A stretch of 24,389 bases of DNA from CAYUST01 sp041908765 (GTDB taxonomy: Bacteria > Patescibacteriota > Gracilibacteria > Absconditabacterales > Absconditicoccaceae): contig JAYREU010000002.1 of the NCBI GenBank assembly GCA_041908765.1, positions 1-24,389 of the forward strand. The letters are read 5' to 3'. This document shows, in pieces, positions 1 to 8,684 of the stretch. The position numbers and the translations under genes are program-made. Numbering within the stretch: position 1 is the stretch's first letter; the number at the start of each line of letters is the position of its first letter. The notes beneath the pieces are model-generated. The model ran no database searches and was not told the origin of the DNA. It saw only the letters and a program-made list of their open reading frames with translations.

Positions 1-2
1 AA

Positions 3-77
3 TCCAACTGAGACTGGCCATGTGCTATATGTGATGGTAATACTAAAGAAGAATGAGGTGAGTCATCTTCTCGTTAG
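3..77 (+). CDS. possible C-terminal end of an upstream gene (partial)
   Basis: The frame is open from the window edge to a TAG. With TGA as Gly it would end in a hydrophilic peptide containing WPCAICDGNTKEE and a Ser-rich tail. Two in-frame TGA codons and a CxxC pair fit a real C-terminus. However, the frame starting at base 1 is also open (to a TAG at 136-138), so the choice is uncertain. Nothing about function can be said. Confidence 0.2.
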
Positions 78-342
78 CGTCTCTGTACGTAAATGGTGTG
101 CTTTCTCCAAAGAAAGGGGCTCATGTGCTGTGGCGTAGGTAAGCTTTTAGCAAGCTATACATAGCTCTGGAAGCAGAAAACCGGTACATATGTCAGGGAA
201 AACAGAACGTCAAAGAGAGCAACAAGAAGGACAAAACTCATAGTGAGTGTATACTCCTTTTCTTTGTAGTGAAAGGTCAGGAGTTTTGCAAGATCAAAAG
301 AAATAAAAGAGGGTTGACATAAAGAAATAAGATTTAAGATAT
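78..342. other. stretch without a convincing gene
   Basis: I see only short frames here (under about 50 codons on either strand, even with TGA read through). One hairpin is visible at 253-284: arms ACTCCT/AGGAGT, a 3x3 internal loop, then CTTT/AAAG. On the minus strand an AGGAG lies upstream of an ATG, but that frame closes after 28 codons. It may be untranslated sequence or a decayed gene. Confidence 0.3.
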
Positions 343-366
343 AAAAAAAGGATCCGATACGGATCC
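343..366 (-). terminator. rho-independent terminator of the small membrane protein gene
   Basis: Read on the minus strand, this is a 7-bp perfect stem (GGATCCG/CGGATCC) with a 3-nt loop, followed at once by seven T. It lies about 25 bp past the stop codon of the minus-strand gene at 392-700, and supports that gene being real. Confidence 0.75.
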
Positions 367-391
367 ATTGCGGGAGAGAAGTAGCCAGTAG

Positions 392-700
392 CTATGCAGA
401 GAACCTTATTATATTTGTGAGTGCCCAGGCTCCTGCGAAGCAGCTTCCCGTAATCATTCCGCCTTGCACGCCTCCGAGCGCTACTCCTACCAATATAAAT
501 AATACGGTAAGTATGTACCCAAGATCAAACCACTTGGTAAAGTTAAAAGTGAATTTCTCCCCCGTGAGCTCAACTACTACACCTAGAACGAGTGCAATAA
601 TTGCAGCAATTAATAATCCCATTTCTATAAAATTTTGCGTGAATAATGTATATGACTCCATCAGTATATTTATTTGTACAGATAAGTCAAGAGAACGCAT
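392..700 (-). CDS. small integral membrane protein, unknown function
   Basis: This 102-residue protein is not recognised. It has a polar N-terminus and two or three hydrophobic segments: about residues 27-45 (GLLIAAIIALVLGVVVEL), 60-78 (LGYILTVLFILVGVALGG) and a weaker Gly/Ala-rich one at 80-97. It has no in-frame TGA. The start is the ATG just after an in-frame TAA, so there is little room for a longer form. A terminator follows the stop closely. The gene is transcribed away from gyrA, and no promoter could be picked with confidence. It could be a small pore or membrane-spanning subunit, but nothing in the sequence says which. Confidence 0.6.
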   Translation of the reverse strand: MRSLDLSVQINILMESYTLFTQNFIEMGLLIAAIIALVLGVVVELTGEKFTFNFTKWFDLGYILTVLFILVGVALGGVQGGMITGSCFAGAWALTNIIRFSA

Positions 701-784
701 ATTTCTTTATGAGAGCATATGATGCGTGTGGGTACGCAAGTTTTGGCTTATGATGAGCTGATGCTTGCTATATTTTTCCTCAAC

Positions 785-812
785 TTGCAATCGTGACCAC
801 AATGCGTATAAG
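785..812 (+). promoter_or_regulatory. promoter of gyrA
   Basis: TTGCAA at 785-790, a 16-nt spacer and TATAAG at 807-812. The -10 ends 28 nt before the ATG at 841. This is why 841 is preferred over the in-frame ATG at 793, which lies inside the promoter. Confidence 0.65.
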
Positions 813-840
813 GGTGCATTGTTTATTTTCGCACAGTTCC

Positions 841-3453
841 ATGCCCAAGAAAAAAGAAACCAACGACAACAAGCCAAAGAAGTACAACAAAATACCAAAA
901 GCCAAGGCCCCAAAACCAGCAGAAGATCTTTCTGCAATTATTCCTGAAATCGTAGAGGAGGAGTATGTTGTACCGGTAGAGGCTGAAGTAGGTATCAACC
1001 AAGAAATTTTTATGAGACCGGTGGAGCAGGAGATCACCCAGTCATATATTACCTATGCGATGTCGGTCATCGTTTCTCGTGCGTTGCCAGATGTAAGAGA
1101 TGGTCTCAAGCCAGTTTTGAGAAGAATCTTGTATGCAATGTATGATATGAAATTGATGCACAGTGCGAAGCATAGAAAATGTGCTGCCGTAGTCGGTGAG
1201 GTGTTGGGTAAGTATCATCCACATGGCGATAGCTCGGTGTATGATGCGTTGGTGAGATTGGCACAAGGGTTTAGTATGAGATATCCGCTCATTGATGGCC
1301 AAGGTAACTTCGGTTCGGTCGATGGTGATGAAGCTGCTGCGATGAGGTATACCGAGGCAAGACTGACCAAAATTGCAGAAGAAATGCTTGAAGATATTGA
1401 ACAAGACACCGTAGATCGACGTGATAATTATGATCAATCTCGTCAAGAGCCTGCTATTTTGCCTACCAAATTCCCCTATCAAATCTGTAATGGAGTAATG
1501 GGTATTGCGGTTGGTATGGCTACCAATATGCCTCCACACAATCTGACGGAAGTCATAGATGCGAGCTTAGCCTTGATTGCAAACCCGGAGACAACAATTG
1601 ATGAAATTATGGAAATTATCAAAGGACCAGATTTCCCAACAGGAGGTATTATTTTCGATTCACTCAATATCAAGGAAGTATATAGCAAGGGAAGAGGTGG
1701 TATCATCATGCGTGGCAAGGTACACATGGAACAGAACAAAAAGAAAGAGGACGTGATCGTGATCGATGAGATTCCCTACCAGGTAAATAAATCAACTTTG
1801 GTAGCTAAGATTGGTGATTTAGTGAACGACAAAAAACTAGACGGTGTCATCGATTTGACTGACGAATCATCCAAAAATGTGACGAGAGTAACTATTGTTC
1901 TCAGAAAATGAACTTCCAGAGATCAGATTTTGACCAAGTTGTACAAATATACTGAGCTCCAGACAAGCTTCCATGTCAACAATGTAGTCTTGACCGATGG
2001 GGGAGTACAACCGAGACATTTGAATATCAAACAGTTGCTCGAAGAGTTCGTGGCGTTTAGAAGATTGGTAGTTTTGCGTAGATCTAAGTTTCAACTTGCC
2101 AAAGCAACCGATAGATTACACATCCTCGAAGGCCTCCAAAGAGCTATCGATATCTTGGATGAAGTCATTGAAACGATCAAGAAATCACAAACGAGAGAGG
2201 ATGCAAAACAAAACTTGATGAAGAAATTTGATTTCAGTGATCCGCAAGCAGAGTATATTCTCTTGTTGAGACTCCAAACCTTGGTTGGATTGGAGATCAA
2301 GAAAATTCTCGATGAAATTGGCGACAAGAAAAAATTGATCGATTTCTTGACTGAGGTGATCAACAATCCCAAGAAATTGGACAAGGTCGTCACAGACGAG
2401 TTGGACTATATCAAGAAAAACTATGGTGATGCAAGATTGACGCAAGTGTCCGACAATGTCCAGGCAGTCTATGAGCTCGAATCAAATATCAAACAACTCA
2501 AGAAATTGGATGAGTTAGTCAAAGAGCCCGTCATTACCTGGATTGGGCATGATTACAAAGTCAAAGTACTCTACCAGTCTAGATTACTCAACATCCCAGA
2601 AGGCACCTGGACCTATACTAAGACGCACAACCAGGACCACATTGTGGCACTCTCTGACAAAGGTGAATTGGTAGTGAAGAGACTCAAGGATCTTGGTAAA
2701 TTCACGCTCCAGTCACCACCACTCGATATCGTCAAAGAGTTCGGTCTCAAATCACATCTCGTTTTCTCTGAAACTATGGGATTTGATTTTGATTACCTCG
2801 TCTTCCTGACCAACAAGAATAATATCAAGAAGATCAAAAAAGATCTCTTACTTACCTTCAGGAAATTCCCGACCATCGTCATGGATTTGGCTCCGGATGA
2901 GTCAATTATCAAGGTTATCCCCCTCAAAAAGGACCAAAAGATCGGTATTATTTCTCAGCAGGGGAGAATTCTGATCTTCGCTGAAAGCCTGGTGAGACCT
3001 ATGGGCAAGACATCTGGTGGTGTCAAAGCAATTGATATTCTCGAAGATGACAAAGTAGCAGATATGTTCGTCTACCAAGGTGAGCCCTTTGTCTTCATCC
3101 ATGATGAGCAAAACGGCAAGATGGTTTCTAGTGAAGATATCTTCCTCCAAAAGGCGAGAGGCGAGATGAAGAGAGGACAAGCAGGCGTGATCTGTGCAGT
3201 CTTATCTCCCAAGCAACACCTCAAAGGAGCTATCGCGATCGTCGAAGGAGCGGTCAACCTCGCTATGGAAAATGGCAGAATCGACCTCTACGATTCCAAT
3301 CAAATGGATTTGTGTATGCCTGAGGATCCGTTGACCAAAATCACCAACGGCAAAATCATCAAGATGCGAAGACCACGAGCAGAGAAAGAAGATATCAAAA
3401 AAGAGGGTGATGCAAAAGAAGAAGCAGGTACTCCTGAAGAAACCTCTGCCTAA
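841..3453 (+). CDS. gyrA: DNA gyrase / topoisomerase IV subunit A
   Basis: Type IIA topoisomerase subunit that cuts and rejoins DNA; with the ATPase subunit it sets supercoiling. It is 870 aa with one TGA-encoded Gly (residue 357) between the catalytic domain and the segment beginning TSRDQILTKLYKYT, so it would look split under the standard code. The catalytic Tyr is residue 170 in AAMRYTE. GDSSVYD matches the quinolone-determining region. GQGNFGSVDGDEAAAM is gyrase-like rather than ParC-like. The N-terminal 50 residues are a Lys/Pro-rich extension. The C-terminal part carries beta-pinwheel repeats (for example VRPMGKTSGGVKAI) and ends in an acidic, Lys/Glu-rich tail. I could not find a clear GyrA box (QRRGGKG), so a topo IV-like role stays open. 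No clear terminator follows. Confidence 0.93.
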
Positions 3454-3498
3454 CCCTTCGCTATGTCAACGTAATTTCTGTCTCTACTATGCTATTTC

Positions 3499-3526
3499 TT
3501 GCAAGGATGCTAGCTTTCTCTATACT
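3499..3526 (+). promoter_or_regulatory. promoter of the DUF1704 gene
   Basis: TTGCAA at 3499-3504, a 16-nt spacer and TATACT at 3521-3526. It has the same -35 and spacing as the gyrA promoter. It overlaps the beginning of a longer reading frame (ATG at 3489), which argues that the true start is the ATG at 3552. Confidence 0.65.
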
Positions 3527-3551
3527 GAGATTGTCTAGCATTTTTTTTGAC

Positions 3552-4910
3552 ATGAAACCACCGGTCTCTCCTCCACAACAACATGAACGCACACCCTTGG
3601 ATGCCAAGCGATATCCAAGGTTTTTGGAGGTGGGTGCTTTTCAAGCGTATACCTATCTCGATGGCGATGCAGAGTGGAGACAGATGCAAAAAGAATTATT
3701 TTTTTGTGGGACAAATACGCACCCAATACTTGACTATCCGTATATTGATGCCGTGAAACTCGCACAATGGGAGCAGTGACTCAATTCACTCAAAGAAGAT
3801 ATCGTAGCGCAGGAGACCAACGATGCAGTCAAAAGAGCATATGTTTGGAAAATCAACGAAAAGCTTGCTGAGATTAAATTACTTGAGGCAACGTTGGCAT
3901 GAGATGACAGGGAGTTTCAAAAGCAAACAGAATTTATATACGGCAAACCATCGATTGAGGTCTTTGCAGATGATTGTCAGGTGTTGGGAGAACTGATTGC
4001 TCGTTGCCAATCTGCTGATTGGCCAAGCTATGTGCAAAAAGTAGGAGAGCAGTTGGCAAAACGCATGCCAGCGAGTGATCTCCTGAGTCAAGCACGTCCT
4101 CTGCCACACAATTTGCTCATTGACCATGTACGTCAGAATACGATTAGTGCTATGCACAAGCTCTTTACTGCACCACTGGATGATACGGAAAATATGATCT
4201 ATACAGCAGAACAAATTAAACTTGCCTTTGTACAATCGCTCAAAGCACTCCATATTACGGGGTGGCGTGTTGATATTGTCACTACAAGCAAATCTACCAT
4301 AAGCGTCAATCATGAACAAAAAACTATCCTTATTCCCCAAGAAAGAAAACTTTCTCCGAGTAAACTCCAACAACTTATTATCCATGAAATCGGTACGCAT
4401 GTGCTGAGGAGAGAATCGGGTGAGGCAAGTTCACTCCAATTATTGGGATTGTGACTTGATCGTTATGAAAGAGGTGAAGAGGGAATTGCAACGATGAGAG
4501 AACAGGTCTTGGATGTAGACTATGAGGATGATGTAGGATTGGATAAGCATCTTGCTATATCACTTGCGTATGGATTGGATGGAACACCAAGAGGCTTCGC
4601 TGAAGTATATGCTTTTTTGGTGGACTACTATGTTGTTGTTTATCTCCTAGGAGATTATCTACTGCAAAGAGCAAATTATCTTGCGAGAGAAAGTGCTTGG
4701 AGTACGGCCATTAGAGTGTTTAGAGGAACTCACGGCACGCCCTGAGTCTGCTTTACCAAAGATGCAATGTACAAGGAGGGAAATAGGGCTATTCGAGATC
4801 TCTTAGCAAGAGATCCACATGCTATGGATCACTTTCCGCTAGGTAAATACGACCCGACGAATCCTAGGCATATCGCTATTTTACAAGAGCTAGGTATTTT
4901 ACTCCCCTAA
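3552..4910 (+). CDS. DUF1704 family zinc metallopeptidase (MATCAP/QEGLA-like)
   Basis: It is 452 aa with four TGA-Gly codons. The zinc site is HEIGTH at residues 278-283, with the third ligand or helper Glu in GEEGIA (309-310). This matches the order seen in the DUF1704 family (called flavohemoglobin expression-modulating QEGLA motif proteins in bacteria; the animal members MATCAP/KIAA0895L remove the C-terminal tyrosine of tubulin). The later motif RGTHGTPGVCFTKDAMYKEG also fits the family. There is no signal peptide from the 3552 start, so it is probably cytosolic; a start at 3489 would add a hydrophobic stretch but clashes with the promoter. Its substrate here is unknown. Its TAA overlaps the TAG of the convergent nrtR-like gene in the tetranucleotide CTAA. 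Confidence 0.82.
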
Positions 4911-5566
4911 ATACTATACTCCTCTACTTTGATGGTTTTGTTGATAAACTCGTAGAGGTCGGCAGGTCTGTGAGCAACATGTTGTTCTTTCTTGCCGGTG
5001 GTTTTGATGATGTTTTGGGAGCGGATGTGTGCACGGAAATTTCTGACATCAGATGAGGTCTGCAAGATCGCATCGTACACTTCTTTGAGTTGTTTGAAGG
5101 TAAACTGTTTGGGCAAGAAGAACTGTGCAATATTACTGTGAAACAACCTTTCTCTCAGGACGCGATAGGCACTTCTGATAATTTCTTGATGATCAAAGGC
5201 GAGTCTGGGAAGTTTTTTGAGGGGGTGAAAATCAACTTTGCCATACGGCGAATATTTTTTGATATCCGTGTAGGTACCAATGGAGAAATAAGAGATATTT
5301 ATGGCTCTGTATCTAGGGTCTCTCTTGGGCTCAGTGAAGGTGTGATACTGTTCTAAGTAGATGTTTTTGAGACCAACTTTGAGGAATAATTTTTTGATAA
5401 TTGTCTTTTCAGCGCTTGCGTCGTCTTCCATATAGCCACCAGGCAAACATCGCCATTCCAAAAAGGGTTCTTGGCTTCTTTCCACCAACAAAACATGCAA
5501 TTCACCATCAATAATCGTGAAGATCACTACTGAAAGATTGACATATATATGCTGTTGTGGACGCAT
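4907..5566 (-). CDS. NrtR-like regulator: degenerate Nudix domain plus winged helix
   Basis: It is 219 aa with no TGA. Residues 1-145 are a Nudix fold whose box starts at GGYMED (43-48). The catalytic R-E-x-x-E-E segment reads K-K-L-F-L-K (58-63), so hydrolysis is unlikely. Residues about 148-219 (FFLPKQFTFKQLKEVYDAIL, then a basic helix with DVRNFRAHI) match the C-terminal winged helix of NrtR. NrtR proteins repress NAD biosynthesis or recycling genes and release DNA on binding ADP-ribose or related NAD metabolites. The gene lies head-to-head with the CoA/NAD gene run at 5736, 169 bp away, the usual place for a local regulator. A non-regulatory ADP-ribose-binding protein is the alternative. 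The inference that it controls the divergent operon is untested. Confidence 0.78.
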   Translation of the reverse strand: MRPQQHIYVNLSVVIFTIIDGELHVLLVERSQEPFLEWRCLPGGYMEDDASAEKTIIKKLFLKVGLKNIYLEQYHTFTEPKRDPRYRAINISYFSIGTYTDIKKYSPYGKVDFHPLKKLPRLAFDHQEIIRSAYRVLRERLFHSNIAQFFLPKQFTFKQLKEVYDAILQTSSDVRNFRAHIRSQNIIKTTGKKEQHVAHRPADLYEFINKTIKVEEYSI

Positions 5567-5589
5567 ATTCCTGGTGAAATAAAATACTT

Positions 5590-5595
5590 ATTGTA
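5590..5595 (-). promoter_or_regulatory. -10 element of the nrtR-like gene
   Basis: TACAAT on the minus strand, 23 nt before the ATG. No convincing -35 is visible at 16-17 nt spacing, so this call rests on the -10 and its distance to the start. Confidence 0.35.
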
Positions 5596-5604
5596 TACTG
5601 CACT

Positions 5605-5647
5605 CTAACCGTCTTTGGCTTGAATGCAAGACTTAGCTAGAGGTTAG
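5605..5647. promoter_or_regulatory. nested inverted repeats in the divergent intergenic region
   Basis: Outer arms CTAACC (5605-5610) and GGTTAG (5642-5647) enclose inner arms GTCTT (5611-5615) and AAGAC (5628-5632). They sit between the two divergent start sites. They could be an operator for the neighbouring NrtR-like protein or an RNA structure. No comparison with known NrtR sites was possible. Confidence 0.3.
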
Positions 5648-5667
5648 TGTCGAAAATAGGAAATCCC

Positions 5668-5695
5668 TTGCAAATACAGACATACTTATTATTAA
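5668..5695 (+). promoter_or_regulatory. promoter of the CoA/NAD operon
   Basis: TTGCAA at 5668-5673, a 16-nt spacer and TATTAA at 5690-5695, followed by an AT-rich 40-nt leader. The -35 and spacing repeat the pattern at gyrA and the DUF1704 gene. Confidence 0.5.
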
Positions 5696-5735
5696 TCACA
5701 TATACAAGTTACATATATTAAATTTTATTTATAAT

Positions 5736-7124
5736 ATGTTTTCTTCAATGATAGTCAAAGCATATCCATGATCATTTGACGTGTTACACAACGGGCATAT
5801 TGCTACTATCGAAGATGCTGCCAAAAGCACCGACCAGTTGCACGTTTTGATTGGTAAGAATCCCAAAAAGTCAGGGTTATTCCCCGTAGAAACGAGACTA
5901 AACCATCTCAAACAAGCAACAAAGCATCTTCCGAACGTTTTGGTAGGGAGTTTTGATGGGCTGTTGGTGGATCATATGATGAAGAGAGGAATTACCCATC
6001 CGATTGGAGGCGAAAGAGATCTCAAGGATAGAGAGTTTTTGGATATGCAGACCTTTTATAACAGATGACTCTCACCAGAAATCTTCATGGAGTTTATTCC
6101 TTGTAGACCAGAATACTATCACGTCTCTTCAAGTGCTATCAAAGAACTTATTGCTCGATGAGGGAATATCAGTCAAACGAGCCATTTACTCCCCTTGTAT
6201 GTCAAAAAGGCAACGGAAGAAGCATTGAACAATCAATTCATGCTCTGAATCACTGGTGTCCCTGGGAGTGGCAAAAGTTATATTATGCAGCAATTTGCTA
6301 CCTATTGCGAAGAACTTAGTATACCACATTATGCGTTGCAGATGGATACGTTGCGACATCAGATCGCTTTTAGCAATGATCCAGATTTTTTTCAACATCT
6401 TAGAGATCAGGTAGTAGCTACCTTCCCCACCGTGACCAAGGCCTCATGAGGGAATTTATCTAGAGAATCGCTGAGGGAAACTTTCCTCGGTAATAAGCCA
6501 AGAATGGAACAGCTTGAGCAGATGACCAAACAATCATTGATGAGTCTCCTGAGATCTACCTTGTGGCAAAAGCAATGAGCAATTTTTGTAGAAAGTGCAT
6601 TGTTTGCTGAGCAGCCACATCTTCTCCCAATCGTCAACAACGATATGCTCGTGGTGGAGGCAGATAAATCAACCCAATACCAAAGAATACGTGATAGGAA
6701 TCCATACTACGATACGCAAACCAAAATTGATGGCTTGGTGAATCTACAATCCACGACTGACAAAAAAGTAGCAACTATAAAAGATGTCGTTGCACACGAT
6801 GGACAAGGCTCCGTTCAACTCCTTGATAATTCAAGTCAAAATAATCAAGACACTATCTATCAAGGATTCCTAGCAAGCATGAATCAGATAGATCCAGGTG
6901 GGAAATTGTACTTCCAAGGACTTTGGAAGAAACTTCATGGGAAATGAGATCGAAAAGTGGCCTATACAGCACTAACACAATGAAAAATGCCTAGGGATAA
7001 AGTGTACACTCCTGTGCTGAAACATAATATACCAAAAAAATGATTGAAGTATTTAGCCTCTCTCTTTGATGCAAAGTACGATCTTCTAGATCGGTATGCC
7101 ACCTATATCATAGGTAAAGAATAA
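5736..7124 (+). CDS. coaDE: bifunctional phosphopantetheine adenylyltransferase / dephospho-CoA kinase
   Basis: It is 462 aa with nine TGA-Gly codons. Residues 1-165 are CoaD: YPGSFDVLHNGH (10-21; Gly12 is TGA), then FPVETR, LPNVLVGSFDGLLVD, LSPEIFMEFIP and the closing YYHVSSSAIKEL. This enzyme adenylates 4'-phosphopantetheine. From residue 172 a P-loop kinase begins (GVPGSGKS, 174-181). It has CoaE-like later motifs (ESALFAE, MLVVEADKSTQYQRIRDR, and VQLLDNS as the VIDNSG strand). CoaE phosphorylates dephospho-CoA, so one chain would carry out both last steps of CoA synthesis. The order is that of animal CoA synthase. About 90 C-terminal residues after the kinase are not recognised. First gene of the operon, divergent from the NrtR-like regulator. 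The kinase assignment is a little weaker than the CoaD one. Confidence 0.8.
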
Positions 7125-7174
7125 AAGCAGAAATATATTCGCAAATTGATTTTATTTTTACTACTATTATTAGC

Positions 7175-7864
7175 ATGTACCCCAGACTACAAGCATTCCG
7201 TGAAGCAAGTGCAAATGAAGCAAAACAGTTTTATGGCGATATTCCGTATCATAATTTCCAACACGCCATCAACGTTGAAAACTATGCGATACCTGTTGCA
7301 CAGCGTTTGTGACTTGATCTTCCTACTTTGATGGGAATTAGCCAGTGAGGTCGAATGCATGATACCCTCTATCATCAGCCACTTGCGCCAGGATTTGCTA
7401 CCAAAGAAGACGTCAGTATTTTCGTCTCAAATAAGGTAATGGAAACTCTTGCTCTCGAATTCAATATGGATGATGATCTTGTTGCAAAGATTAAAGCAGT
7501 TGCGACAGATGCTATCGAAGCTACCAAAATCCCATGTGATGATTTCTCTACCGAGCCGCGCAAAATCTTGAGAGCAGCAGATGTACAACATTTGTGAACA
7601 GCAGATATCGAGCAATTTATGAAAGACACTGCATTGATCTATCATGAATACTCTCAGCTCAACGAAGCATTTTTGAAGGAGAAAAATCGATGGCCATTGC
7701 CCATAGACCTCTTCCAAGAGAAACAAGCAGAAATCCTCGAATCACTCGTCCAGAAAATGATCGGTAAAATACCTGAATCACCCTACTTCCCTGTCGGCTT
7801 CTACGAGAATTACACACGTAATGTAGAGCAACTCAAAGTCATTGATTTCAAGAAATATTTATAA
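7175..7864 (+). CDS. HD-domain metal-dependent phosphohydrolase
   Basis: It is 229 aa with three TGA-Gly codons. It has the HD pattern: YHNFQH (25-30), MHDTLYH with the HD pair at 62-63, then ATDAIEATK and RAADVQHLG supplying the last Asp. The spacing and the following EYSQLNEAFLKEKNRW resemble the COG4339 predicted HD phosphohydrolases. The substrate is unknown; given the neighbours, a nucleotide or phosphorylated cofactor is a reasonable guess. It starts 50 nt after coaDE and ends 19 nt before nadK. A TATTAT lies just before the ATG, so an internal, nearly leaderless promoter is possible. Confidence 0.75.
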
Positions 7865-7883
7865 CTATTATTTGTACACCTTG

Positions 7884-8669
7884 ATGAACTACTATATTTA
7901 CCAGAATCCCGAAGATAAGAGAAAGCTCAAGCTCAAACAGCAGATTGCGAGTAAGCTTGAGAGTATCGTAACAGACCCTACGCAAGCAGATCTCATCTTA
8001 GTACTGGGTGGTGATGGAACGATGATTGATGCTATTCATGATCTGTACCAATACAACAAACCCTTCTTTGGCGTGAACTGTGGAACACTAGGGTTTATGC
8101 TCAATGATATTCGTCGAGTCAAACAGATTCCTGCGTCTTTTGAACAAATTGAGCTTATTACTGAACCTTTCTTGGAAGCTGATATTACCTCCACCACAGG
8201 TCATACATGGAATAATCAATTAGCAGTAAATGATATTCTTGTTTCTGAAGACGTGAGAAACTTCCCAAAATTTACTATTTCAAGAGGCAATAAGCGTTTG
8301 ACACAGATCAAAGCAAGTGGATTAGTAATATCTTCAGCTTTGGGATCTACAGGATACTGGGCGAATGGAATGGGAACTATGATTCCGACCGGCAATAATA
8401 ATATTTGATTTATGAGTGTACTCTGAAGACCATTCTCCTACAAAATTGCAAATGGCATCGTACCGTATGAAGTAGATATCAATTATAGATTTCCCGTGGA
8501 TGCTCATATCGATGGTGTTCAAGACTCATATCGTGATGTAGAGCATATCGTAGTCAAGAACTCTGACAAAACCTTTACGCTCGGATTTGCAAAGTCTGAT
8601 GAGCACACCTCTGTCTTCCACAATAAAAGACTTAAACTTTTCACAGAAAAATTACAAAGAACTCTTTAG
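7884..8669 (+). CDS. nadK: NAD kinase
   Basis: Phosphorylates NAD to NADP. It is 261 aa with two TGA-Gly codons near residues 175 and 181. The GGDGT motif is at 42-46, followed by FFGVNCGTLGFM (NadK has GINxGxLGFL here). ASGLVISSALGSTGYWANGMG matches the DGLIVATPTGSTAYS region with drift. RPFSYKI matches the RP motif, and YRFPVDAHIDGVQ the C-terminal substrate strand. It is shorter than E. coli NadK (about 290 aa), mainly at the N-terminus. The ATG at 7884 was preferred over an in-frame start at 7842 because the latter overlaps the HD gene. No Shine-Dalgarno is seen. Confidence 0.88.
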
Positions 8670-8684
8670 TAATATGTCACCTTT

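Noticed and set aside
196..248. Small minus-strand ORF preceded by AGGAG
   Set aside because: It closes after 28 codons, and other genes here do not use a Shine-Dalgarno, so the match is probably chance.
793..840. Upstream start of gyrA at 793
   Set aside because: The region overlaps a TTGCAA-16-TATAAG promoter, so it is unlikely to be translated.
1042..1539. 165-codon minus-strand reading frame opposite gyrA
   Set aside because: It lies wholly within the strongly conserved catalytic domain of gyrA and has no family features of its own.
1909..1911. TGA splitting gyrA into two genes or a pseudogene
   Set aside because: The frame is unchanged across it, both halves are normal parts of one protein, and the same happens in most genes here; recoding explains it.
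3489..3551. N-terminal extension of the DUF1704 protein, resembling a signal anchor
   Set aside because: The same bases contain a TTGCAA-16-TATACT promoter; the ATG at 3552 fits the usual leader length.
5601..5660. A tRNA-like fold in the intergenic region
   Set aside because: No T-loop or D-loop consensus and no acceptor stem of the right size on either strand.
7003..7018. 10-bp palindrome AGTGTACACT as a possible operator
   Set aside because: It lies inside the coaDE coding sequence, and only partial GTGTACAC-like matches occur elsewhere without a consistent position.
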